Shown: positions 24,601 to 37,040 of the stretch, piece after piece
Layout: every line of letters starts with the position of its first letter
Position numbering within the stretch: the stretch's first letter is position 1
NCBI GenBank assembly: GCA_026413225.1
Contig: CM048553.1
Coordinates: 146,375,690 to 146,439,689 of the forward strand
Length of the DNA: 64,000 nt
Reading direction: 5' to 3'
Source of the DNA: Otis tarda
Lineage: Eukaryota; Chordata; Aves; Otidiformes; Otididae
Made by a program: the position numbers and the translations under genes
Notes under the pieces: generated by a model
The model's database searches: none
The model's input: the letters and a program-made list of their open reading frames with translations, nothing else
What the model was told of the DNA's origin: nothing

Positions 24601-25117
24601 GTTATCTGTCTTAGTCATGCTGCAAGGAAATGGAAATAGAAACTGTAGAAGAACAAGGAGTTACAAAGAATAAAAGAACCTATGGAGGCAGAAAGGGAAA
24701 ACCTAGACATGGTAGTTATCTTCCAACTATTTGATGTGGCTTGTGAAATTGTCACGTATATTATGACATCCTACACATGGTACATACACGAGACATTAAG
24801 TGCAGTATCTAGCCTATTGTATGCATTCTGTATGTCACCACAACATCATAAATGTTATCTATCTATCAGAGGATCCTGGTTTTATTGTTTTTGCTATGGT
24901 TATAAACTAAAGCTGAAGAAATGCCCTGGGAAAAAAAAAGCAGTAAAGAATAGCAAAGGACAAAAAACCAGGAGTAATGCTAAGATTTTATTGCAAAAGC
25001 ACATACAAAGTAGGTATACTGTGCTACCACACTCTGTTTCTAAGCTGAATCTCCTCAGTAGTAAATTATACAGCTTTTCTGGCAGGCTATGAAGTTTGAA
25101 GGACTGCAGTAAAACAT
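21611..25117. other. Unique AT-rich DNA, no supported gene
   Basis: About 3.5 kb with no repeat family recognised. A T/A run lies at about 24391-24408. The plus-strand frame 24682-25092 (136 codons) is the longest. It starts hydrophobic and ends in a basic stretch (KLKKCPGKKKAVKNSKG), but I recognise no domain and its composition is ordinary for chance frames in such DNA. Confidence 0.5.
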
Positions 25118-26259
25118 TGTCGTGGTTTTGTTAGTGAGCGGGGGCCTAAGGTGGTAGCTTCTGTAGGAAACTGCTAGAAGTTGCTCCCCTTTGTTCAGTG
25201 GACTTGGCCAGGCCTAGAGTGGACCTGCTGCTGGCCAAGGCCGAGCCGATTGGTAGCAGAATGTCCTGTGATAATGCCTCTGCGATAACGTATTTAAGAA
25301 GGGGAAAACAGAAAAAAAAAAAAAGAGAGAAGAGAAGATGAGAAGAATCTGAGTGGGGGCAGAGGCACAGAGGGGGAGGCGCAGGCCTCATGGGCCTTGC
25401 AGGCCTCACCCTCTGGCCTCTCGCCAGGCAGCCGACTGGGCCCGACTCGGTCTGGCCCGGCTGCAAGAAGTGAAGAGGAGATGAGAAGTGAATAAGATGT
25501 AAAAAAGATCCTGAGAAACATCTACCATCCTGTTGTGAGGAACGGCTGCAGACGCCAAGGTCAGTTCAGAAGGAGGGGAAGGAGTAACGCAGCTCCTGGC
25601 CAAGATTCCCCTGCAGCCTGTGGTGACGACCATGGTGGAGCAGGTTGTCCCCCTGCAGCCCATGGAGGTTCATGGAGGAGCAGAGATCCACTTGGAGCCC
25701 GTGAAGGACCCCACACTGGGGGAGGTGGATGCCTGAAGGCGGCTGTGGCCCGTGGAGGGCCCGCTGGGACAGCCGTTCTGGAGGGACTGCACTCCGTGGA
25801 AGAGATGACCCACACCGGAGCAGTTCCACGAAGGACTGTGGCATATGGGTGGGACCCCACAATGAAGCAGGGGAGGAATGTGAGGAGTTCTTCCCCCGAC
25901 CAGGAAGCAGCGGCGTGAAACAACGTATGATGAACTGACTGCGACCCCCATTCCCTTTTCCCCCCTGTGCCGCTCGGGAGGGGAAGGTAGTAGAGATAAT
26001 GTTAAGCTTGGGAAGAGGGAGGGGTGGAGGAGGTTATCTTGTTCTCTGTCTCATTATCCTGCTGTTTGTAGTAATAAATGAATAGTTTTCCCCAAGTCGA
26101 GTCTGTTTTGCCCGTGACGGTAATTAAGGATTTCTCCCTGTCCTTATCTCAAACCTCGAGCCGTTTTTCCTTATACTTTCTCTCCCTGTTCTCTCGGAAG
26201 GTGGGGGGAGTGAGAGAGAGACTGCGTAGTCTGGTCTTGATCAGGGCTGAACTACGACA
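25118..26259 (+). mobile_element. Solo LTR, type A, full length (1142 bp)
   Basis: It begins TGTCGTGGTTTTG and ends GGGCTGAACTACGACA. It is flanked by a perfect 5-bp direct repeat AACAT (25113-25117 and 26260-26264), the mark of retroviral integration. A TATA-like TATTTAAG is at 25291-25298 and a poly(A) signal AATAAA at 26073-26078, which suggests a short U3 and a long transcribed part. The interior is GC-rich. No primer-binding site or gag/pol/env sequence follows, and the own flanking duplication shows this is a solo LTR, not half of a provirus with the copy at 33566. Frames on either strand inside (for example 25535-25918 and 25561-25923) are LTR sequence without known protein similarity. 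Confidence 0.93.
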
Positions 26260-27591
26260 AACATGCACAGATTTTATTTGACTTTATGGCAAGCAGCATG
26301 CCACTGAATGTTTCAGAGAGCTTTCTCCAGCTTTTCAGTGAAAGTACTGAAATGGTAAAACTATGAGATTTGTTATAAATTTATTTTCTAACAAAGTGTA
26401 AACTAGATTTCAGTTAAACTTACTCTGCCATTTTTTAATGAAATCAGTGCATTAGACTATACTTAGACCTAGTGAAAATTAGGAGGTTTCATTCTATGTC
26501 ATTTACAACTAGTCAAATTTTGGACAAATAGTCTTAAAGAGTGAATTATGTACTTATGAAGCACAAACTTTATTCATTATTGTGAAAACATCCATCAGTT
26601 CTTTGACAGAGTAAATGGATTGCATAATAATTCAGATTCCAGTATATCTCTCCCACAGAATAGACTCCCGAAAACCTTTTAATTTACCTTAAATAGGTAA
26701 CAAAAAGATGCATGATTAGGGGTAAATGGTCAGAGTTATGATTAACTTGCTCCTTTCCTCCACAGCTGTTTGGAAAAGAAAACAAAATTATGGAAAATGG
26801 GTGAAGAAAGGTACTAGAAAGTCTGTCACTCAAAACATGTCACTGTGAGCTGGAGGAACATGAAGTGAACTGAATGATTGTCCTCATCAAATAGCACTTA
26901 GAGAAGAAAAATCTTGATTTTTGAATCAATGAAGCAATAGAATTTTCTATTTATAATATACAAAGTGTAAGTCACAGACTGTTGTCTAGGAGCATATTAT
27001 AGGTTGTTGCATAATAAACAAGGAGAGAGAAATAAGTTTTCCTGGATAGTTTTCACCGAATAAAAACACTCTTAAATTTTTTTACTTCTCAATAAGTGTT
27101 CATGTATTTAAAATCTTTAAACCACAGTGAAAACATAAAGAGATAATATAGTGGTGCAATTGCAGTTTCATCTACCTAAGTGCTGAACTACAATGTATTT
27201 ATCTAAATAAGACATTTTGTTTGCAGAGATATACATTTAGTTTGCAGAGATGTTTAGCACTTTTTTTTTTTTTTTGGAGCTCTTGCACCATGCTTATCAT
27301 CTCAGCACCTCAGCAGCTTCTGGAAAAATGGTGAACACTCAATTTTTTCATATTTATTTTCCATCCTCTTACTAGGTGAAAATATATAAAAAGTAAAAAG
27401 ATTTTATCTGGAATGTATGCGTTCAATAGATGTGTTTTGAAAAGTTATTTTTTTTTTTTAAACAAAGACGTCTTGTGCACCAGATGGAATGTGATGAGGT
27501 TAGTGGTAACTTTAGTTCTTTCAGCAGTCCAATGTGTTGTTTTGTCTCTGAAAAGAGCTTAAGATCTGTTTTCATGAATGTCCTTGAGAAA
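26260..27591. other. Unique AT-rich DNA, no gene seen
   Basis: Directly follows the LTR. It holds a duplicated TTTGCAGAGAT motif near 27221-27250 and a T run near 27260-27275. No frame is recognisable. Confidence 0.55.
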
Positions 27592-27786
27592 ATATTAAAA
27601 AGGAAAAGTGAAGAAGGAAAAGGGAAAGAAAAGAGAAAAAAGAACTTGAAAAGTTCACTTGAAAAGTAAAAAGAGAGGGAGAAGGATAGGGGAAGGAAAA
27701 AAGGAAAAGCAAAAGGAAAAGGAATAAGAATAAGAAGGCAATGAAAAATAAATAGAGGAAAAAGGAAAAAAAAAAGACAAAAGGAT
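27592..27786. repeat. Polypurine tract (GA-rich)
   Basis: About 195 bases are almost wholly A and G on the plus strand, with only a few pyrimidines. Units such as GGAAAAGGAAAAGG recur but there is no strict period. The minus-strand frames here read as F/S/L-rich low complexity and are artefacts of the tract. Confidence 0.85.
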
Positions 27787-28893
27787 TTTTTTTCTTCCTT
27801 CACTAGTACCTGTAGAATTTACAATTTCCTTGGATATTGCACTTTCAATGAATTCATACAAAGAGTTAAAGAAATAGCTGATAAAGAATTTGCAAGCTTA
27901 GGGGAGAAAATGTAGAAAAGAGCTGTAACTGACCTGTCTATATTTCAATAAGGTAAGATAGCAAAAGATATAGAAGGGACCTGGGTACATATATATGCAT
28001 TTTCCACAGTTTTAATAATTATGCACGCTACTGATACCAGTCAATAACAAGTTGGCTTGCCCTAGAAAGGTTAATCCTCACTAAATTGGGGTCACTTAGA
28101 AACTAAGATGGATTTCCTCTCTTATGAGATTTGGTTTAGATTTTATTTTCATGTATAGATCCAGACTCTGTCAAGGGACAAAGCAGTAATTCATGCATAA
28201 GCAGATACATCTAATTGCATCTATTAATACAATCTTTTTTTTTCTATTAAGTCTAAATTTTCTTCTGAGTATATTGGATGAGTGAATACTGCATCTGTAT
28301 TAGCTATCATCTAATTTACACTATATGCATGCTAATTTAAAGCTTCAGTTAAAGACACTTGTAGCCAAGATCATTCTATTAGGGTTTAATCATCGAAGTT
28401 CTTTTGTGAAGCTCATATAATGGATCAAATTGCAGACTGAAATTCTACTGTCCATTGGTGTTACTCTATCAAACCAAGAGGAAGACAGAAGAACAAGTAC
28501 CATACTGTTAGTCTATGAACAAATTTCAGTGAGAGTGAAATACTAGCAAAAGCATTTCTGATTTTCCAGTGAAAGAGAAGAGTATCTGGTAAGGATAAGT
28601 GAAAGAGCTAAGTTGTAGTAATTGCTTCAGGAAACAAAGAAGCACCTTCCATCTTCTCTGAAGCACGAAGCATGGTCAACAAATACTAATGTACCTCAGC
28701 ATTTACCATAGTCTCATTGTAAATCTTTGTTCTCTGAAAGAATGTGCTCAAGCAATTTGAAATCTGAAGAAAAAGTTCATCCATGGGGATGAGTAGCATC
28801 ATATTATATTATTTTTTTAAACTGTAGCTGTCATAGTAATACATTTATACATACATATTCATTTTCTTGCCTACATAAATATAAATTTAAAAA
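27787..28893. other. Unique AT-rich DNA, no gene seen
   Basis: No repeat family or protein-like frame was recognised. Confidence 0.55.
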
Positions 28894-29670
28894 CACAGAA
28901 TCACAGAAAGGTTGAGATTGGAATGTATGTCTGCAGGTCACATGGTCCAACACTGCTAAAGCCAGGCCACCTAGAGATGATTTTGCAGGACCATGTCCAG
29001 ATGGTTTTTTGATATCTCCAGGGACCGAGACTCCATAGCGTGTCTGGGCAACCTTTTTCAGTGTTCCATCACCTTTACAGTAAACAAATATTTCCTAATG
29101 TTCAGAAGGAACCTCCTGTGTTTCAGTTTGTGCCCATTGACTCTGATCTAGTCAGTAGGCACCACTGAAAAGAGCCTGGCTCTGTCTTTGCACCTTCCTT
29201 TCAGGTATTTATATTCATTGTAGGCTGATGTTCAAATTGGTGTCTATCAGGACTCTTAGGACATTTTCTGACAAGCTGCTTTCTAGCTGCATGGCCTCCA
29301 GTGTATAATGTTGCATGGTGTTATAATTTCCCAAGTGCAGGACTTTAAGTTTAATCTTGTTGAAATTCTTGAGGTTCCTGTCAGCCCACGTCTCCAGCTT
29401 GCCACAGTCCCTCTGTATTGCAGCATGGCGTATCAGCCACTCCTTCGAGTTTTGTGTTATCAGCAAACCGACTGAGGGTATACTCCGCCTCATCGTTAAT
29501 AAAGATGTTAAATTGTACTGGATCCAGTATTGACCCGTGGGGTACACACCACTAGTGACTTGTCTCCAACTTCTCTTTATGCCATTCATCAGCACCCTCT
29601 GGGCTGCTCTGAAAACCTTTCACTCAGTTTTCAATCCTCCTTACTGTCTGCTCATTTAGCCCAGATGTAA
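28894..29670 (-). mobile_element. Old CR1 LINE, 3' part
   Basis: The plus strand opens with CACAGAATCACAGAAAGGTTG, the reverse of an old CR1 tail, and continues with GGTCACATGGTCCAACACTGC. The right part is the reverse complement of reverse transcriptase coding sequence. The region of the catalytic box reads FADNTKL-like in one frame, with the second Asp changed, while the frame at 29215-29595 (126 codons) reads GLLITQN there because of frameshifts. Products like [20 protein letters not shown] are recognisable from that frame. It is clearly older than the copies at 11801 and 50159. The right boundary, near TTTAGCCCAGATG, is approximate. Confidence 0.85.
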
Positions 29671-32600
29671 CTCCTATGAAGTGAATTAAATTACTATTAA
29701 TATTAGAGGCATGTCCTTTTTTTTTCAGCAACAGCATTAACTCCCTTTATCTAGAAAAAAATATAAGATGTATTTGTACTCATTAATCTAAGACTATTGT
29801 GTACACAGAAAACAGTGGATATAACCAATATAGAAAAGCTAAGAGGTTAAAAGATTCAATGTGTATCAACTCCATGCATTGTTTCACTGATATAGGTTTA
29901 CTGGCATCCAGGAAATCTCAACTGGAACAATCTTGTCAATACACAGGTAAATACGTTTATGAATTACAGTCTTGAAAATGTGGCTCACAAGCCTATCTCA
30001 CTGCTAGACTTGGCAATGATTCTTTTTTGGGAATGTACAAAAATGTCAACAAATTACAAGCGAGAAAATTGTCAACATTTATTCCTAAGTATATAGAAAG
30101 TAGTTTCTTTTAAATCTTTCTCAGATCTGACAGTATCAAGGAATCAAAGGCCATAAAATTAGGCCTTCACTAAAAACTTTTTTCTACAGTCAATGAAAGT
30201 AATTTATTTCTTTCTTCAGTTTACAACCTATATTTCCACTTCAGAAAGACAAAAAATGAAATCACTACTATAGAGCACTATGCTACTTCAGAATTCAAAA
30301 TTCTTTCGTCACTTCTTATGATGAGTTTAGTTCTAACACTTTGTTTGAACAGTATAAACGTATGGTAAATTCTATGCAATGCTGAAGGCAATAGAAATTT
30401 TGTTGGGTTATTTTTATACTAAAGAACACAAGAGCATTTTCATGCCTCTCCAACTCTGAATGCAATCTATAGCTTCATGCAAGTTCAGGTTGTAATGAAA
30501 CTTGTATTTTCACCACTTCCCTGGCATTCCATTCAATGGAAATGCAGGCTGGCAGTATAAAGAAGGTGCAGCTCTCTCTTGAGGTGAGACCATCAAGGCC
30601 GTGGTCCAGACCATGAAAATCCATTGTATAACTTGAAATCAGACTTGTCTCTGTTATTTTCCCTTCTTAAATTTTCATAAAAGCATCACTGAGAACTCAT
30701 GGCAAAAAAAAAAGACTTAAAACATAGCATCGAGTAGTGATTACAGTTTAGAAATAATGGACACAATGCAGGAAGAACATCATAACATAGGACTTTGTAT
30801 AAGCCATTTACCTGACTGGAAATTTACTTTAGAAAATAAACACTAAAGAACTACAGTAAGCGAAACACTCTGAACCTAACCAGCAACTGAATAAAATCAC
30901 ACATTGGAAACCTATGTAACATCCTGGGAAGTATGTCCCAGATCTTGTAACACATTTAAATATGTGTTGTATTTTAGTATCTTTAAGGAAATATTTAGTC
31001 GTCAATTAGTACACATTAGTGTTATGGGCCTGGGTTCCAAGACTAGCTATTAGGCAGTAATCTTTTCTTGGAATTTCAGGTTAGCCGGCATTAAAAAAAA
31101 AAAAAAAACCAAAAAAAACCAAAAAAAACCCCACAAATGAATTATCAACTTATTTCACAACTTATTATATACTAAATGAAATTTTCCTGTTTGTTGAGTT
31201 GTTGACTCCTTGGGTTTATGCTCCCTGCAAAGTAGTCCATTTTTTTTTTTAATTTCAAATTTCTTTTTCCTACTTTTCTCCTGCACCATTATTGTACCAT
31301 CAGAAGTGAAAAAGAATCTACATCCAAAAGCAGATCCAGTGCTGTTTTACTGGCAGAATTGTTGCAGTTTTCCTGAGATTTTGCAGCTCGTGTCCTTCTG
31401 ACTGATAATAACGAGATGTAACTGTAGAAAATTCTTACTAAAAGGATCTCTTATTTGACCATTATCTAGCCTCTGGGTCTCCTTTTTAGAGAGACTGAGT
31501 TGTTTCAAAGCAGAGACACTGAAGGTTGTCTCTGTTATCTGTCTCATTCTTCAAAAACATGCATAAAATTTCTTCTAAGGAAGGGTCAAGAATTCGAAGA
31601 TAAGAAAGCAAGCTATAATTTTTTTTTTTGTTTTAATTAGTTTTTCTGTCTCTGGGGGTTTACTGTAACTTACAGACCAAAAAAAAAAAAATCAGTGAAG
31701 CAAAAGTATCTCTTCAGAACTGGCTTGCAGAAACTTTTCTATCTTCTAGACAGTAGTAATGTGAATGAACACTGAATAAATATGACCACCATCACATCAT
31801 AGTATGTGAACAGAAGTATGATCAGCATCTGAAAAAGTCAAAATAGTTAGTAAAATCTAAAAATTAGAACTATCTTAATGCTGATAAAGTACAAGATAAA
31901 AAAAAAGTAACTCTAATTTGATCATTTTCTCCATAGCATTTGTGGTATTCTAAAGATAGTAGACCAAATATATATAATTTCTCCTAAGATAATATATGCA
32001 GAAATCAAGGCAGAAGCATGTAGATTGTAATTAAAAGATTCATATTTTCCTTCTCTTCCTGCAGTAGCCCATGTATACACCCTCTGAAAACTCAGAATTA
32101 TCTTCCTACTGACCAACCTCCGATTGATCTCAAAATGCTTTTATTGAACTCTTGGGAACTTTGCCTTGGGATGACTCCAAAGCTAAGCAGTATGAAGCCA
32201 GAATCATGTAGGTCACATGGGAGATTAAAAGATTTTTTTTAATTTGAGTTTGGTAAACCTTTTTTGTTGGTTTATGCTAAGGCTTATTTGTTATACCTCT
32301 GTGTTATTTCTGCTTATTTGATAAGGGATGGTGTATTAAGATTGCATGTTCTGCAGCAACTCTGCTAAGCAACTTTCTTTCTGCTTTCCTGTTCAGACGT
32401 TCACACTACCACTAGCTTTCTATTGGGCTGAAACAAAACAAAAAATATTTTCAGAAACACAGAAAGATCTTCCATGTTTGCCCTCTGGAAATGGAGAACT
32501 TGGTATACATTCTCCTCAGGGTAACAGTCTCATTTAGTTAATGTCATTTTTGGTGAATCAGAAATAATTTAGAAAACAATCACAAAATATTTAAAACATT

Positions 32601-33565
32601 ATCACTCATACCTCGAGACAAAGCAGTTATTGGAGCTTTACTGAGCTTGGAGTTTGGGCAAATTTTCCCATACTTATTTGACTTTTGCTGAAATCAGTGT
32701 CAAGTTATGTGTTCTTAATAAGGTTAAACTGCTATTTCATATGTTTTGAGACATGGCAGCTATCAGGAAGAGACTGCATTTTGGACCATCATTTCAACAT
32801 GCTTTTAAAAGTAGTGGTTGTACCCACAAACAAATTAGTAAACTTGACATTACTTCCCTATTTAAACATAAAAAAAAAATCTTATTAAATTAGTTGGATA
32901 TAAGACAATTTGAGAGAAACAATTAGGGGCAGAGAAGAAAGGCTAATCCACTGAGGAAGAATAATTTGAAAATGCAAATGGTCCAGAAACATGATAAGAA
33001 TTCAAAATTCCTTAGGGTTTATCTGATTATATTTCTGAAGTTTGCTTGTCACTAATTTTCCTGGAAGCACACTTGTCTAACAATTTATTTTTTCATCTAG
33101 AGAGAAATGTCAATCCAAACTAACATTGCGAAAGCATCACTTAAGCAGTGAAGTGGATAAAAGAGGTTATGTGAAGCCATGTTCCTTCCCCAAACACAAG
33201 CCACTTTCCTTCCCCTTTCCCTCATCTGACTAGTCTTGAGGTATTTTCATTCCCACCTTATTTGAAGATACTTACATTTGTTTAACTCCAGCTCTGTAAT
33301 CCCCAACAGTATAGGCTTATAGTTTAGACTTCAAAGTGTTGCTGTAAATTTATTTTAGATTTTTCCTGTCTCCCATCCAAAATCAGCCCTCTTATCTGTG
33401 TGGGTGGTGGTGTGGTGGAAGTGGGAGAATTAGGAGAATTATTTATCTGAAAGTTTGTGCACTACTTTTAGATTGTAAGCAAGTGCTGACACGTTTCTGC
33501 AGATTATTAAATATTGGCACGAGTGCTGCAGATGCCTAGACCATCGTTGTCATTTGATGGTGAGT
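29671..33565. other. Unique AT-rich DNA, no gene seen
   Basis: About 3.9 kb with no recognised repeat family. An A8CC simple repeat is listed separately at 31092. Short frames (31210-31401, 31922-32116, 32346-32537) show no known domain. Confidence 0.5.
31092..31133. repeat. A-rich (AAAAAAAACC)n simple repeat
   Basis: A run of A followed by three AAAAAAAACC-like units. Confidence 0.85.
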
Positions 33566-34705
33566 TGTCGTGGTTTTCTTAGTGAGGGAGGGCCTAAGGT
33601 GGTAGCTTCTGTAGGAAACTGCTAGAAGTTGCTCCCCTTTGTTCAGTGGACTCGGCCAGGCCTAGGGCGGACCCGCTGCTGGCCAAGGCCGAGCCAATTG
33701 GTAGCAGAATGTTCCATGATAACGCCTCTGCGATAACGTATTTAAGAAGGGGAAAACAGAAAAAAAAAAAAGAGAAGAGAAGATGTGAAGAAGCTGAGCG
33801 GGGGCAGAGGCGCAGAGGGGGAGGCGCAGGCCTCATGGGCCTTGCAGGCCTCACCCTCTGGCCTCTCGCCAGGCAGCTGACTGGGCCCGACTCAGTCCAG
33901 CCTGGCTGCAAGAAGTGGAAAGGAGATGAGAAGTGAATAAGATGTAAAAAAAGATCCTGAGAGACATCTACCACCCTGTTGTGAGGAACGGCTGCAGACG
34001 CCAAGGTCAGTTCAGAAGGAGGGGGAGGAGTAATGCGGCTCCTGGCCAAGATTCCCCTGCAGCCTGTGGTGACGACCATGGTGGAGCAGGTTGTCCCCCT
34101 GCAGCCCATGGAGGTTCATGGAGGAGCAGAGATCCACTTGGAGCCCGTGAAGGACCCCACACCGGGGGAGGTGGATGCCTGAAGGCGGCTGTGGCCCGTG
34201 GAGGGCCCACTGGGACAGCTGTTCTGGAGGGACTGCACTCCATGGAAGAGATGACCCACGCCAGAGCAGTTTCAGGAAGGACTGTGGTGTAGGGGTGGGA
34301 CCCCACAACGGAGCAGGGGAGGAATGTGAGGAGTTCTTCCCCCAACCATGAAGCAGCGGTGTGAAACAACGTGATGAACTGACTGCGACCCCCATTCCCT
34401 CTTCCCCCCTGTGCTGCTCGGGAGAGGAAGGTGGTAAAGATAATGTTAAGCTTGGGAAGAGGGAGGGGTGGACGAGGTTATCTTGTTCTCTGTCTCATTA
34501 TCCTGCTATTTGTAGTAATAAATGAATAGTTTTCCCCAAGTTGAGTCTGTTTTGCCCGTGACAGTAACTTTAAGGATTTCTCCCTGTCCTTATCTCAAAC
34601 CTCGAGCCGTTTTTCCTTATACTTTCTCTCCCTGTTCTCTCGGAAGGTGGGGGGAGTGAGAGAGAGACTGCATAGTCTGGTCCTGATCAGGGCTGAACTA
34701 CGACA
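33566..34705 (+). mobile_element. Solo LTR, type A, full length (1140 bp)
   Basis: It begins TGTCGTGGTTTTC and ends GGGCTGAACTACGACA. It aligns end to end with the LTR at 25118, differing mainly by scattered substitutions, many at CpG sites. The flanking 5-mers TGAGT (33561-33565) and TGGGT (34706-34710) differ at one base and fit an aged target duplication. TATTTAAG is at 33739-33746 and AATAAA at 34517-34522, at the same relative positions as in the other copy. The 171-codon minus-strand frame at 33594-34109 is antisense to the LTR and partly shared with the other copy only because the DNA is shared. It has no recognised domain. Confidence 0.92.
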
Positions 34706-36867
34706 TGGGTGGAAGGTTAACACTGGGCCCAGAAAAAAAGCAGCTCAGATATTGTCAGTGATGTCACTATGATTTTTAAAAAGAGATGAGGGGGAGAATA
34801 TAGGTGCCCTGAACTAATAAGAAATGCCAGAGATTTTGAGAAGATTATACATAAACAGAGCCCAGAGACAAGTGGTGTTCCAGTTCAAAGTTGATCCTGT
34901 AGTAATTTCCTGCTATAAAGCGAAGTATATATTGCCAAGTATGTTAAAACCAACATGAATTGCTTTCATGTGGATAGAAAAACATATCAATGTCACAGCT
35001 GTCAGTGGAAATTTCAAAAAGTTTTAGTTCAAGTCCCCTACTCTTGATTTTTTTTTTTTTTTAACTGATGTTTTAAGCTTGACTGCACTCGCTCTGTCCC
35101 TGACTATTATCTTCTACTGTCCGAGGAATCTTTCGACGGAATTTAGAATACTACTCTTAGTTTGTATATGTATGGTTTTCTCCCTTCCTTAATTTTTTAC
35201 AATTCCTTCTTAAAAAATATTATTTTCATTTGCTTTGGTTCAGTTTTTCATCTAGGCCATGCTTACAGTAAAATTTGGAATTATGCTTTTCAAGAAAAGA
35301 TAAACATACTGTTGTCAAAATTAGAAAGCAGAGAAGGAGAATGAGATACTGAGTAATCATCTTAAACTTTTTACCTAAGTAGAATTTGCTGTCCTATTTC
35401 ATGCTGTAGGGGACAGACATTGCATTGTGCTGATCACAACTGTGATCAGATTTTCAACAGAAAATTATTTTCCAAAGAGGTTTAAATTGGAAAATGCCAT
35501 ATTGAAATCAGTGACTTTTGCTGTGAAGTTGTAAGGATCTTATCCAAACTTACTTGCAATGCAGCATTAGCTGAAAGAAAGCATATGAAGCATACCTCAT
35601 TCAGAGTATCTGTTAGAACAAACTGTAATACAAAATACCTGAAAAAAAATTATTCAGATAATCGTTGAATCTTAATGAAGGACAGGTTTTCAGAATTAGG
35701 AGCAAGCAGAAGAATACATAGTTTCTTCTCTGGTATATTTCAAAACCCAAATGAATTCATTTTACTGCTTCAATGGGATTTATATTGAGACATATGTGTT
35801 AATACATTTTGCTAAATCATAGTGGGATGATGATTTAAAAACATATGAATATATATATCCATCAGACTGCTTATTTATTCTGAGGTAGCAGCTGCAAACA
35901 AGATTTTCAAAATAAAGGCTAAAAAACTTATATGAATTAATCTCAATTTCAAAATAAAATTAGAACATAACAGTATAGAATGTAATCACCATGTGAATTG
36001 CACTACTTCCTTAGTGAGAACCCAAGTTTAGTTTGAAAACAATATCTGTTTTGGATTCAGAAAAAAATGAATATAAAATTGAACTAATAGATACAAATGA
36101 GACTCTCTGTATCTGTTATGTGAAAATCTGAGCAAACTGGTTGTGTATGGTAGCCAAATGAATATTTTGATTCACTAACCATCCCTTCACCTACTGGCAT
36201 AATTCAGTTTTCAAGGCTAGAAAAAAAAAAAAGGAAATTTTCTCTTACCATATTTTTGTCTGTGAATAGTACATTTTCTATTAAATTATACACTGATTTT
36301 CATTGGCTTACTAGCCTGTAAAATAGAACTTGTAGATTCAGGACACAAGATTTGTTTAGCATTGTTTAAGTGTTAGAGTATTCTTTTGTAAAGTTTTGCT
36401 CCAGACCCAAAAATATTCTCTAAGATAAAGCTCAAGGGATATTTGGAGAACAGTGTGTGTCAGGAATAATTTCTTCTAGGTATTTTAACATACTGGGTTT
36501 GCTTGGTTTGGTTTGGATTTTTTTTGAGTGCAGATGTGCTAGTCATATATTCATGCTATATTCTTCCCTGGTTCATTTTATTTGCTGATGTAGGTATGAC
36601 TGTGATAAACTCAGTCGGAAGTTTGATGTAACTTTGATGTAACTACGTTGACTCTGCAAGGGAAGTCATGGAGTACTAGTCAAATGATGCCATTTCATCG
36701 TAAGGGATATCTTAAAGTAGACACTGTTATCAGTCCACAAAAAAAAGTGAAAGAGCGATTACTCCCAAAATATTCCTGTCCTCCATATAGGCTGAGAATG
36801 TGAATATACTTTTAGATTCACAGTCCTACTGAATACTCTGTTTTCTTCCTACCTTATTCTTTGAAGA
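34706..36867. other. Unique AT-rich DNA, no gene seen
   Basis: A T run lies at about 35048-35062. One short frame (35162-35344) shows nothing recognisable. Confidence 0.55.
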
Positions 36868-37040
36868 CGACAGCCAACATGGCTTCACTAAGGGCAGATC
36901 ATGCCTAACCAATTTCGTGGTCTTCTATGATGGGGTTACAGCATTGGTAGACAAGGGATGAACAATGGATATCATCTACCTGGACTTGTGCAAGGCATTT
37001 GACACTGTCTGCATGACATCCTTCTCTCTAAACTGAGGAT
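36868..37040 (+). mobile_element. CR1 LINE, internal reverse transcriptase fragment
   Basis: GACAGCCAACATGGCTTCAC, GATCATGCCTAACCAATTT and CTACCTGGACTTGTGCAAGG match the central CR1 reverse transcriptase region (the part encoding QHGF, CLTNL and the IYLDL-K-F motif). Stops and indels interrupt the frame. It lacks both the 5' end and the 3' tail, so it is an orphaned internal piece. The same region is seen at 41865-42010. Confidence 0.85.

Noticed and set aside
24682..25092. 136-codon plus-strand frame before the LTR at 25118
   Set aside because: It has no recognisable domain and no supporting splice or conservation evidence; long chance frames occur in a window this size.
27423..27861. F/S/L-rich minus-strand frames (27423-27803 and 27655-27861)
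   Set aside because: They are translations of a polypurine tract read on the pyrimidine strand.
26260..33565. Possible provirus interior between two type A LTRs
   Set aside because: Each LTR has its own flanking duplication, there is no primer-binding site after the first LTR, and no gag, pol or env similarity lies between.
33594..34109. 171-codon minus-strand frame, with similar frames at 25406-25663 and 25146-25466
   Set aside because: It is antisense to a type A LTR, and the similarity between copies is explained by the shared DNA. No domain is recognisable.
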